A stretch of DNA of 64,000 bases from Carposina sasakii. Its lineage: Eukaryota; Arthropoda; Insecta; Lepidoptera; Carposinidae. Below the pieces are notes generated by a model. It saw only the letters and a list, made by a program, of their open reading frames with translations. It was not told the DNA's origin and made no database searches. Shown here piece after piece: positions 24,492 through 34,532 of the stretch. The stretch's first letter is position 1, and every line of letters begins with the position of its first letter. The stretch lies in contig CP053170.1 in NCBI GenBank assembly GCA_014607495.2, positions 5,890,001 through 5,954,000 of the forward strand, read 5' to 3'. The translations under genes and the position numbers were made by a program.

Positions 24492-24582
24492 TGCCGAGAC
24501 TCTTCGGCGCGCACGGCTCTGCGTGCAGCTGGGAGGCCTACATTTCGAGCCTTACCTCATAAGACCTGAACGAGGAGACTGA

Positions 24583-25233
24583 AGTAAGAATATTCATTTT
24601 ATACTAGTTTTTACCTAATTTATCGATTAGTGTTTATGTAGATTATGAAGTCTAGTACATAGTAGTACTTACCTATTTGTCCTAAAGTAGGTAGGTAGGA
24701 TTCCGACTTACGTTTTGTTACTGGTTTGATTGCACCTACCTGTCTTACTTACAAGATAGACAGACATGGTATGTACTACCACCGATAACTTATTGGTATG
24801 TACATGTTTACTTATGTGTATGTTATGTATTGTGCATAGAAGTATTATGTACGTTTGATGATCGGTTATTAAGATTCGATGGTAACTAACTACCTACTAC
24901 TAATTTATTTATGAAGTGTTGTTGTTAGGTATCAATGTAGGTAGGTAACACACACGGTATTTTCGTATTACGAATAGAGCCTTTATGCTTAAACAAATTT
25001 ACCTAGGGAGGTAGGTTTTACTTCGTGAAAGATTTTGCACCGACACGGAGGGCGGGCGGCGCGGCCGCCGCCGCCCGCCCGCCCGGCTACGCCACGTGAG
25101 CGCGCGCTATTTTCCGTTATGAGCATTACATTGCGGGGTGGTAAGATTTATGAATTTTCTAAAACTTTAGTCTTACATTTCCTGAAAATAAAAACAATGC
25201 TGTTTGGTTTACAATAATGGTGTGAAGTCACCA
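24583..25233. other. 3' region of the mariner-type element
   Basis: Between the original transposase stop and the right TIR. AT-rich with many 'taggtaggt' runs and one very GC-rich block (25044-25112, nearly all G and C). No gene seen. Confidence 0.4.
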
Positions 25234-25749
25234 TGACAGTATTTGCCTGGCTGTCACACACACCCTGTATAAATATTAGGAAGTTAATCGTGCAGTATTA
25301 TCATGACGATAGAGAGAATGTTCAAAGTTCGCATTTTAATATTATATTTTTATTTTCGATTTATGATTAACTGAGTAACCATCTTCAAATTAAACATAAC
25401 CCTGACGGTTTTATTATTGTCATTATTTTGTATGTTTCATGTTTATGTTCACTATGTCCAGTACAGCCGCGGGGTCTACGCTAAGCTAGCTATTCATGTG
25501 AGTGACTTAAAGAAATGTAGGAGCGCGACGGAGTTACGCCGATATAAACCTAACCTGTGTCTATGTGCACACTCACACAAATGCAAAGCTCGGCTTAAAC
25601 CTCACGAACTGTACATAATAATGTACGTGTACGTGTTTGATTAATGATTACAATATTAAATACTAAAAAACTGTTTTATTTACCACTGTGAATGCAGCCC
25701 TTGTTTTCTTTTATGTTACTTTTATGTTATTGTGACATAAAAGTAACAT

Positions 25750-26345
25750 TTCTGAAATGAGCAATTATTTTGAAAATGACCCTAATCGCAAATAATCAAG
25801 ATCGCAAACAGTCAAGATCACAATCGGTCGAATATTTTACTTCACATGTAGCTCGTAGAATAATGTAGGTATGCATTACATTAGGGTCTTATTCCAAAAC
25901 GACGACTAATAAATAAATAAATACCTACCATGGTTTAAAATGAAACGTCATTCCTAAACACAGTTTAACGCTAGTTCGAGTACTAAGTAGGGCTTTAGAA
26001 ATAATTAATTTAGCAAACGGAGCGCCGGCGGCGTAGTGAACAAACTGCGCCGCAGACCGCGCGCATCATTCGCTGCGAACCAGGCGCACAGAGAATAAGT
26101 CGGAAAGCGAAACGTCGCAAACTGCGTACATTACGCGCTGTACCTACGAACACTCCATTTAAAATGTATAGTATGTAATGTATGTATCTGTAGTGTAAAA
26201 AAAAATAGGGAGGCAAACTGCTCACCTAATAAGGACGCGACTTAAGTTACTTGACGTTTTGCTATTTTGATTATTTTGACGGCTCGCTATTTTAACTAGT
26301 TGCGATTTTTATGAATTTGACCGTTTGCGAATTTGACTGACCATA
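25750..26345 (-). repeat. Right inverted terminal region of the large transposon
   Basis: Holds the inverse of the left terminal repeats in two blocks, 25760-25840 and 26230-26345. Each has ~17-base units such as 'atcgcaaacagtcaag' and 'tcacaatcggtcg'. The ~380 bp between them includes a GC-rich stretch (26010-26100) absent from the left end, probably a later insertion. Confidence 0.6.
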
Positions 26346-26485
26346 CGTGATGGAACACGGAGGAAAAAGAGCCTGGTTGGTAATTAAAATAACATTTAAT
26401 TTATTTTAGCCTATATACCATAAAGGTGCAATAAATCTAAAATATATTTATTAAATAAGTAAATTAGCATTGTATAGGTGGTATA

Positions 26486-29277
26486 TTAAAGAAATTTCAT
26501 AGGCATAGGTTTCTTTAGTATTCCTCTGACAGGGAGCGTTGACGAATCAGCTGGAGGAAGTTTTGGAAGCGGCGGCGGTTCCATAGGGGGAAGCTCACCC
26601 CGCGGGGAAGGCGCTGGCACCGGTCTTGCACGCCAGAACGCACGAGGCATGAAAGTATAGTTCGAATCGATTGCAGAAGCTGTAAATGCAAAATATTCAT
26701 TTTGATATTCTCTGATCTACTTACAGTTCTTCGATATAATTATTATGTAGGTAATGTAGGTACATATAGTCCGCGAGGTGTAACCTAAGCTTACACTCAA
26801 CCAGTGCAAAACTCTGGTAAAGCCAAGCCTCACGTATCTATGTACCTACACCCACGCAAATGCAAAGCTCAGCTTACGCCTCGCGGACTGTACTTCAAAT
26901 TGTACCACAGGGGAATTACGTGATTGGCATACCAAACGTGAATTTACAGTCAAAATCGTGGCTACTAGTTCTGTACTTATATAGATAAAAGATAAACATA
27001 CCTTTCGGTTTGTGGTTGACAAATTCGGATATAGCCATCGCACTCTGCGTCCTCACTCCAGACATCATGGCAATGTCGAAAAACTCATCAGCACCTTCCA
27101 GACTCTCGCTAATCTTGTTCTTCTGGTGCATTTGACGCAATCGCACCGCTTTGTCGAAGCTTTGCAGAAACGTTTTAGATGCATTGTGGATCACGAGAGT
27201 ATCTAATACACCTGCACAACATAATTAATTTACTTGCTATCTTCCAAGTACCAAAATTTGCCTAAGAATCACTGGAAATTACAGTTCGATAACTAACTCC
27301 TATGCCTGATTTTGGAACTATCATTTTTTGTATGCAGGAACATACCCACATTATTTAGTCATACATATATTAGTTCCTTTGAATGATGGCGCTAGTTACT
27401 ATTTGGTAAAACGCACTCTACTCAATATTGCCCCTAATATCTCGCTATTCGAATACCTAATGTCCTAAGTACCTACCTACATACATTAATGTTCAGCAAT
27501 TTCATTCTACTTACGTAAAATATGAAATGGGTGGACGAAGGGCGGAATCTCTCTCGCTTTAATAATAAAAAATAAAATACTTTATTTAAATATTACTTAC
27601 GTAATTGGGAGCATCTTGCTATAATCGTTTCTTTATAGCGATGTTTCTTTGTAATGGGGTTCCCAGTTAGATTCAAATCTACTAGGCTGAGCAGAGTGCA
27701 CAAATCATTTGCAGTATTCTGAAGAGAAGAAAAATTAAATTATTTCAAAATCTTATTCATACTAAATTAACGGTTACCTAGTAATCTACGTAATAGCATA
27801 GAATAATAAGATTATTATTCCTCTATTCTATTTGATTTAGGTCGTTGGCAAATGGTGGAAAATCGGCCTTTGCAGTTATTTTGTCTTTTAACTACACAAC
27901 TATTTATTTAAATGTTCAACTTTCGGTTTGTAAATATTTAGCATAGTTCGCGTAAGTAAATAATTTATAAAATGTTACTTATATTTCCTTCAATCTAGCA
28001 TAGTCACATCAGCCTATTGCAGTCCACTTATGGACGTAGGCCTCCAAGTAATGCTACAAGATGGATTTTGCCTATAGACACCACGCTGGACCTTCAAATC
28101 CACGTTGGCGACCTTCAAACCCAGCATGGTAGGTATAAAAGACTCGGGGGCTGTTGTTTTAACCAAGTACCTAATATGGTTTAATAACTAGTTTTTGTAC
28201 CCTAAGGGTCGGTTCATATCTGCGTCGAGCAGATATGAACTCCAGGTACAGGCAACGTATGCTCGACGCACTAACTAATGTATCATCGGTTGAGTGTGAA
28301 CGGTCGAGTGTTTTTCCATACATTTTGTCTGTTCTGGCGTTACGCGACCGATAATACACGACGCATGTTCCATCAGATATGAGCCGACCCTTAATTTATC
28401 TAAAATTATTCGGGCAACTAATAACGTAACGTCCATTACCTGAACATTATCCAGCGCATTTTTCTTAGCAATGAGCACTTCTAAGCGCCGTAGTGGCTTA
28501 GCCCACGCCAAATCTGTTATTTTATTTTCCGACACGTTTAAAACACGAAGTGTTGACTAAAAATTTCAACAAAATGCATGGTAAATAAAAAGGTATTATT
28601 ATAGATAGGTAGGTAGGTATATAAACGCAAATATAGTAAAAGTATACATAAAATAAATAAAATTATATCGTGTGGAAGTGGACCTACGATTTTTAAACGA
28701 TGTAATTAAATTGATAAATTATAATTTATAATCCTTACTCCAATTGCCATTATCGTGCGTGGATCGAAGCATAAGCCATCGGCGGACTCTACACTTTGCT
28801 TTTCTATGTGTAGCTCGTCGAGATATTTCAAGTTTTCAAGATTTTCCACAACGCTTATTTTATTGTTTCCAAGATAGATTTTCCTGAGATTGTGCAGTTT
28901 TTCCAATCCCTCTAATTTGGTGATTTTGTTCCATTGCAAATGTAGATGGGTCAAGCTATACATTAGATCAAGGTTTTGTATTTTGGTTATATTATTTTTA
29001 TGATAGTAAGCGTAGATAATGTGGGTAGGTTTCTTTGGATTTGGCTGGAGAAAAATTAAACGTTATTCACTGAAAATATTATATAAGCCATCCTACTAAA
29101 GAATACAAAATGCTTAAAATGTATACTTACAATTTCAGTAAGGAATTTTTCATGCATAAACAAATGTGTGGGTCTAATATTCGCATCACTATTTTTTCGT
29201 TTTACTAGTCTCTTAGCTTGCTTCTTTAGGACATCCTCGCTATGTTTAAGGTCTGCTAAGTTAATGATGGATTCCAT
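26486..29277 (-). CDS. PPP1R42: PPP1R42-like leucine-rich-repeat protein
   Basis: Leucine-rich-repeat protein; the mammalian homologue (LRRC67/TLRR) binds protein phosphatase 1 and localises to the centrosome and to spermatids. Six exons in transcription order: 29277-29131, 29044-28739, 28556-28440, 27718-27601, 27211-27002, 26679-26486, phases consistent, 363 residues. LRR signatures are [34 protein letters not shown] and [14 protein letters not shown]. The diagnostic [11 protein letters not shown] follows the repeats, then [20 protein letters not shown] and RVLDTLVI as LRR cap. The C-terminal ~60 residues are Pro-rich and end [14 protein letters not shown] see no clear RVxF motif. Complete by inspection. 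Intron 28557-28738 is short, and intron 27719-28439 carries a MITE. Confidence 0.85.
27310..27425. repeat. ~110-bp dispersed repeat
   Basis: Contains 'attttttgtatgcag', 'ggcgctagttac' and 'acgcactctac'. Related copies occur near 18230-18330, 36345-36440 and (inverted) 52517-52620. Class unknown. Confidence 0.55.
28005..28140 (-). mobile_element. SINE/LINE tail fragment
   Basis: 'gcctattgcagtccacttat' and 'ggacgtaggcctcc' are the complement of the tail seen at 46595-46850 and 59700-59740. Fragment only, in a PPP1R42 intron. Confidence 0.6.
28205..28391. mobile_element. TA-flanked MITE, 187 bp
   Basis: Ends agggtcggttcatatctg and (inverted) agggtcggctcatatctg, with TA at 28203-28204 and 28392-28393. 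Intronic in PPP1R42. Confidence 0.8.
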
Positions 29278-29608
29278 TTTTATCCAAAATAAATTTATAA
29301 AAACATCTAAAATCTAGACGACCACATCGATCAAACAAAATTGAAAATGGCGCCATTAAAAAAAATCTAATTAATTTTTTTATGTTGGCAGTATGGTTCA
29401 AACCATGTTCAAGCTCAGTTTGATTACAAAGTTACGTTTTACGTAATATCTGATCAAATGTGTACACACCTTTATAAAGGTTAGGCAACGTCCAGAGTAT
29501 AGGAGGAATAGAGAGTCTATATTCTAAGGAGGAATAGATCACGGAGCCAAAAAGGCAAACCACAGACTAAGTAGAGATGTTAACCACTAGGAGTATTAAT
29601 TGTTCTGT

Positions 29609-30027
29609 AGATTCGGCGGGAAAAGCTGGAAGGGTGCAGGTGTAATTTTCTTGTGAAAATCAAAAATTATTTGTGAATGGCTTGCATGTGTCCGTAAAGT
29701 GATGTTTTCTGGTAGATAAGTTATATTTTGATTACTTGTGCTGTGAATCTAGTGCGTGTGCATGGTTTTATACGCAGGTAAGCCGAGTGAAACTTTAGCC
29801 GGATTACGATCTTTTCATGGGCGCATGTAAGTTGTTTCTGCAATAATTTTTCATTTTGACTAACTTTACACTTGTTCTTGAGGATTTTCCCGACGTTTCC
29901 ATTCATCATCATCATTACCATCCATCATAAATTCAGAATACATTTTACTTAACAATGATTAGGCTGTATGGGCTTAGTTCCCCATGCCTTTCCTTCGGGG
30001 TAAACTTAAAAAAAAAAATTCAAAAAA
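29609..30027 (+). mobile_element. SINE-like retroposon (same family as copies A-C)
   Basis: Flanked by attaattgttctgt at 29595-29608 and 30028-30041. About 419 bp including an A-rich tail. It starts 'gattcggcgggaaaagctgg'. It is the clearest full-length member and defines the family ends. Confidence 0.85.
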
Positions 30028-30041
30028 ATTAATTGTTCTGT

Positions 30042-30260
30042 GATGTTAACGCAATAAAAAATAAAAGTATTGTTGATGAATGGGAATTGTTTGTTGTTAC
30101 TTTACTTTCTTTTTGTAATTCTCAGCTTTGTAGATTGTAGAGAAGGTATGTAATTAATGTTATGCTAACGTTTATTTATGATATTACCCAACCTTCACAT
30201 AATATTTCTTAAATGTAAAGTAAATCCATATTATAACCTCAATTTTAATTTTTCAGCAAA
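30042..30260 (+). promoter_or_regulatory. SF3B5 5' region with UTR acceptor
   Basis: An acceptor 'tttttcag' ends at 30255, five bases before the SF3B5 ATG, implying an intron in the 5' UTR whose donor lies upstream and was not fixed. The first exon could lie on either side of the retroposon at 29609-30027. Confidence 0.4.
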
Positions 30261-30518
30261 ATGGGTGAAAGATATAATATTCACAGTCAATTGGAACATT
30301 TGCAAAGCAAGTACATAGGTACAGGACACGCAGATACCACGAAATATGAATGGTTAACGAATCAGCATAGAGATTCATGTTGCAGTTATATGGGACATCC
30401 TGATTTGCTTAGCTACTTTTCTATTGTAGAAAATGAATCGAAAGCAAGAGTGAAGTTCAATCTTATGGAAAGAATGTTACAACCATGTGGCCCACCACCA
30501 GAGAAACCTGAAGATTAA
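30261..30518 (+). CDS. SF3B5: Splicing factor 3B subunit 5 (SF3b10)
   Basis: Small core subunit of the SF3b complex in the U2 snRNP, which recognises the branch site. 85 residues, almost the same length and sequence as the human protein (86). Recognisable blocks are YNIHSQLEHLQSKYIGTGHA, TTKYEWLTNQHRDSCCSYMG, ENESKARVKFNLMERMLQPC and GPPPEKPED. One coding exon, complete with stop TAA. Convergent with EXOSC6, 210 bp between stops. Confidence 0.98.
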   Translation: MGERYNIHSQLEHLQSKYIGTGHADTTKYEWLTNQHRDSCCSYMGHPDLLSYFSIVENESKARVKFNLMERMLQPCGPPPEKPED

Positions 30519-30728
30519 TATTGTGATTTAATTACTTAGTTTTATTTGTTTTAGTTTCTTAGATTCGTTAATTTGCCAGACTGTATGAACTGTTAATGTA
30601 ACAATTCACTACAAATCACAATTTATATTTTAAACATGGCTTTGTAATATCATCCTTGCAAAAAGAAGATATAGCTTATTTCAACATTTTTATAAAAAGG
30701 TTCAAAGATGAAATTCATGGGTTTTATT

Positions 30729-32364
30729 TTATCCAGCTTTTAATAATGATTTCCATTCTTCCATCTTAGAATTCAGAGCCTGTTCTCTCTCCTTGGCTTC
30801 TTCTTCTAACCTTTTCTTTTCTTCAACTCTATCAACAACTTTCACAACAAGTACTCTTTGTATACTGGGAACAATATTCACACATTCTTTTTCCAAAATA
30901 TCCATCGCTTTTGTAACACAATCTATATCCATTGAACCAATTTGAAGAAAGTCTGAAATTTGTTTTAATTCAGATAACATGGACATAGTGATGACTCCAT
31001 GATTAGACTTCTCTTCTGCACTTGTTACTGCTAGATATTCTTCTGCTTCTGTGGGATCTATTAGCATCTTTTCACCTATGACAGCTATTGAAGATGCTGT
31101 GATAATATCATACATAGGCACTGCTGCATCTGCTAAGGCTAAACCAGCAGCATTGATAGCTGCAGCCAAACATGCCCCATCATGTTCCAATATGTAAACA
31201 AACACATCTATCTGTAAGTATTAAAAAATTTACTAAGTTTTATTACTTCACTATTGATTTCACTATAATATGTACACGAGTCTAGTTTTAATACTTAACA
31301 AACATATTCACAAATCTGAGTCACAAACATTAAATAAATATAACTTTAAGAGACTTCATAAAAGGCTTTGGAAAGAGTGAAGACTACAACTAAATATTAA
31401 CACTGTTAAATTACATAGTGTGGTTGATTCTCACTGTCACACATCTTCACAGGTTAATAAAATGTTTCATCATAATTTTAATAAGTATTTTATAAAAATC
31501 CACTGAGCTACCGGGTCAATTACTCAGATGATTTCTCTTTTTTAAATTACATTATTGGCAACATAATTTTTTCGCCCTGATAGCTATACACTAGCCAAAT
31601 CTCTGCAAACAAAGCTGAATCCCTCAGCACAATGTTTAATGGTGAAACAATCAGCCATATCCTAACGGATTATATTATTGGTATTTTTATTATTAGCATT
31701 ACATACAAGATCAAAATAATAGCTACAACAAACCTGGTAGTTAGGGAATAAATGTCTACACACAGCGGGTTCTAAAGCTTGTCTTAAGGCCACAGACAAA
31801 GCTTTCTCTTCAGCATCTGGTGCATATGGTCTCCGTTTCCTCGGACAAGCAAATGGGGCAAATTTTACTTCACAGAATATTTGTCCAAGTTGACTGCAAA
31901 ATACATACAGGTTTTTTCAGAGTGCACTACTGCACTGTTACAACATTTTTAATAACACATTGAGTTTAATTTAAAAACTGTATACAAACCTGAACTCATT
32001 CTGATGGGGTATTTCCCTAGGATCAAAAACAGAGCACACTACCTTTGTTTTCTTCAATTCAAGGTAGGCAGAGCCTTTAGCTTGGGAGATCAGATCACTT
32101 GTAGCAACTGGGAATCAAAACAAGAATTATTATTTGCAATCATCACAAAAACTTTGTACCTGATATATTCGACAAGGAAGCCAAACACATACAAAACATA
32201 CACATGGTTCGAGCTTCATCTTGTTTACGTCCATCCTTTCGAAGCCCCTCTTCATTTAGCAATTTATTGTAAAGTTCACTATATGGCCTAAGATAATCTT
32301 TTGTAAAATGTTTATAAGACACACTTTCCTCCGGACCGTTAAATCTACGGTAATCAAGCGGCAT
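30729..32364 (-). CDS. EXOSC6: Exosome component MTR3 (EXOSC6)
   Basis: RNase PH-fold subunit of the six-member exosome ring, catalytically inactive in animals, for 3'-5' RNA processing and decay. Four exons in transcription order: 32364-32202, 32107-31990, 31893-31734, 31211-30729, phases consistent, 307 residues (272 in human). Family marks are the N-terminal MPLDYRRFNGPEES, SDLISQAKGSAYLELKKTKV, CEVKFAPFACPRKRR, EEKALSVALRQALEPAV and ILEHDGACLAAAINAAGLAL. The C-terminus ends in a charged helix (RVEEKKRLEEEAKEREQALN). The exon-1 donor T|gtatgt was chosen because it restores the frame. A hAT element begins 88 bp upstream of the ATG. Confidence 0.93.
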
Positions 32365-32452
32365 TGTTCTATCTAATGTTAATGAAAATAAAATAGAAAG
32401 TTTTTAATTTTTTAGGTTAGTCGGTTTTATTTACGTAGTAGAAAATTTCTAC

Positions 32453-33167
32453 TAGACATGAGTAACTCCGGACACAACTATATCCTCGGATATATATCCA
32501 GAGGTGGATATGAATCAACTCCTTCACTTTAAAGAAAGTTACCATATCCTATATCTGACCCACTCCGACCTACCGAATAATGCCGAAGATAAGAATAAGT
32601 GAGCGAGACGGAATGTGAACGCGCCGGAACGCGTGGTACTATCGCAGTAGACGCATGAGCGCGAATGTAACGACATTACACGAGTATATACGAATACTCA
32701 CGAGCGACAGGCATGCCGTTTAGTATAAATATTTTTTTCGTAATTATAATTTTCAAAATTTCTATTCATTCCGGTTTGTTATTATATTTGATTTTAAGTA
32801 TTTTGTTTTTAATGTAAATAAAAGCTGTTTGGATTTAGAATTATTTTTAGGACAATAGTTTTAGTGTACCTATTTAGTGATTTTAAATACGCCTATCAAA
32901 TATGCTAATTATTATTTGGATAGATTATCCCAATCATATCTCGGTTCGCTTAATCTCTTCATTCCCGGATGTACGCGGAGTTGGATCTGTTAAAAGGACA
33001 CATACAACAACCTAACCAAACCAATCCCAGTTATATCTCGCTTCACTTAAATCTCTTCGTTCCCGGATATGCACGCGGAGTTGGATATGTTAAAAGGATA
33101 TATATCCTTAGTCAGAGTGATATACTACATGTTCAATCCTTTCCCGGATATGATTAGCCCATGCCTA
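32453..33167. mobile_element. hAT-type element, 715 bp, 8-bp TSD
   Basis: Flanked by atttctac at 32445-32452 and 33168-33175. Ends tagacatgagtaactc and (inverted) taggcatgggctaatc. It contains a direct repeat of about 100 bp (about 32940-33000 and 33030-33105) built on 'ttcccggat' and 'cgcggagttggat-tgttaaaagga'. No transposase ORF, so non-autonomous. Confidence 0.8.
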
Positions 33168-33354
33168 ATTTCTACCATACCATACCTACTAATCGCTAAC
33201 TACTAATACTAATAGTGGTTCTAGAAAACATTGAGGAATTAATTGCTAGACGCCGCATGGCTCCTCATTTTCTCTATGCTGAGCCCACAGTGCTGTTTGC
33301 TTTATTTGCTGTATAGATTATTCATTACTTCCTCAAGGTTCATCTGAGGAATTT

Positions 33355-33645
33355 TCTAAATGGCTTGCATGTGTCCGTTAAGTGATGTTAACTGATGTTT
33401 TCTGGTAGATAAGTTATATTTTGTTTTCTTGAGATGTGAATCTAGTGCGTGTGCATGGTTTTATACGCAGGTAAGCTAAGTAAAACTTTAGACGGAATAC
33501 GATCTCTTCATGGGCTCATGTAAGTTGTTTCTGCAATTATTTTTGGTTTATACTAATTTTCCATTCGTTCTTGAGGATTTTCATCATAAATTCAGAAATC
33601 ATGTATATACTAAAGACAATGGCTGTATGGGCTTAGTCCCCCTAA
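33355..33645 (+). mobile_element. Truncated SINE-like retroposon
   Basis: Same family as 29609-30027, from 'aatggcttgcatgtgtccg' to 'gggcttagtcccc'. It lacks the first ~60 bp and the poly-A tail. No target duplication found. Confidence 0.65.
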
Positions 33646-33689
33646 CAAAAACACACACACTGTCACTGTCAAAGTGACAGCTTTTTCTT

Positions 33690-34526
33690 GATTGTCAATC
33701 AAATTGATTGACCTCGCTTCCTCGCGTTTTTTGGTGATGATGGATAATTTTGTGAAAGGATTATTGCAATTTTTCTAACACTAATTTGATATTTCATGAA
33801 AGTATTTATAGTCTACTAGATTAATTATTACATTGGTCACAAACCGTTCATTCGGTGAGTCGTTTACGTTTATCTGTAGTTGAGTTTTGATCCTTTCCAT
33901 CTCCATCCAATTGGCATATCGACACAAACCTGTGAATTACTTATAATTTTACTTCAATGTAGGTACTCGTATTTAACTATCAGAAGAATTCGCTCTTGCT
34001 GACAGGTTTACTCTGTAGTTTCCACGGAGGGATTATTATCACATGTATGTGCCTTTAACCCTACCCTGTATTGTGAAACATTTTTGAATGCTGAATAAAT
34101 ATTTTCTTTCTTTCTTTCTTTCAAATACATCTACCGTGCATGTCACGGGAAAGCTAGGCGATTGGGTAAGCTTAGGTTAGGTTTGGTAATATCTAGGATA
34201 GCCCACAACAGAAAGCTTTGCTGTTATTAAGTTTTCTCAGTTATACCTGGGCTTAGGTACTCCATTTTCTAACATTACCTATAACATATTACCATCTGCT
34301 GATACTACTACCATTTTTTGCACTGAACACAAATACTCACATAAAATGTGATAGTCACCCTACCTATAATGATTTATGATGTAGCACAGTATGTACTAAA
34401 ATGATAACACTAGTTTTGTAGCTATTAAATAAATATTATGTTAGTGATAAAGTAAACATTATCTAAACACTTGCTTAGGTTTTCTATTCAGTTGATAATT
34501 TTTGTAAAATTATAATACTAATTTCA
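33690..34526 (+). promoter_or_regulatory. TMEM165 promoter and non-coding exon region
   Basis: A likely non-coding exon ends at 33854 (cattcg|gtgagt); an acceptor atttcag ends at 34526, six bases before the ATG. Palindromes 'gtcactgtcaaagtgac' (33662-33680) and 'gattgtcaatcaaattgattg' lie at the expected promoter. A (TTTC)n run at about 34106-34123 is in this UTR intron. Confidence 0.4.
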
Positions 34527-34532
34527 GGCAAA

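Larger units (their letters stand above)
19478..24582 (+). pseudogene. Mariner-type transposase (apparent DD41D) split by Transib insertion
   Basis: The left part of the ORF runs from 19478 (a more natural start, MSVFSAREYG, is at 19511) to 20576. It has a helix-turn-helix N-terminus and the catalytic motifs VIWTDESTF, WFQHDGAPPH and SPDLTPLDFFLWGYIK. Counting from the Asp of HDG to the Asp of PLDF gives 41 residues between them, a DD41D spacing. At 20577 the Transib-like element interrupts the Leu-His-Ala region. Leaving that element and one TGCCG copy aside, the frame continues from 24497 to a TGA at 24580-24582. The original protein was about 383 residues and is otherwise free of stops, so the interruption looks recent. 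As it stands the product is truncated and carries a foreign C-terminus. Confidence 0.85.
17273..25267 (+). mobile_element. Mariner-type element (apparent DD41D), interrupted
   Basis: Left end cagggtgtttgtgacatcca and right end (inverted) cagggtgtgtgtgacagcca. Matching continues for about 31 bp with few mismatches, and TA lies on both sides (17271-17272 and 25268-25269). It contains a transposase ORF split by a 3.9 kb Transib-like insertion. Without that insertion it is still about 4.1 kb, long for a mariner. The 17.28-19.47 kb arm is not explained by coding sequence. A deleted derivative with the same ends lies at 42195-42670. Confidence 0.85.
12960..26350 (+). mobile_element. Large DDE transposon with nested insertions (superfamily uncertain)
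   Basis: Inverted terminal sequences are visible: 'caaattcgcaaacggtcaa' at about 12988-13006 recurs inverted at about 26315-26335. 'gggtcattttcaaaataatt' at about 13123-13145 recurs inverted at about 25760-25785. Both ends contain short direct repeats of the form 'atcgcaaac-gtcaag'. The right terminal region is lengthened by about 380 bp. It carries the transposase gene at 14459-16866. The interior is expanded by a mariner-type element at 17273-25267. The exact outer ends and target duplication could not be fixed by eye. Confidence 0.6.

Noticed and set aside
24583..24960. Telomeric TTAGG repeats
   Set aside because: The 'taggtaggt' runs are 4-base periodic and interspersed, not the 5-base insect telomere repeat.
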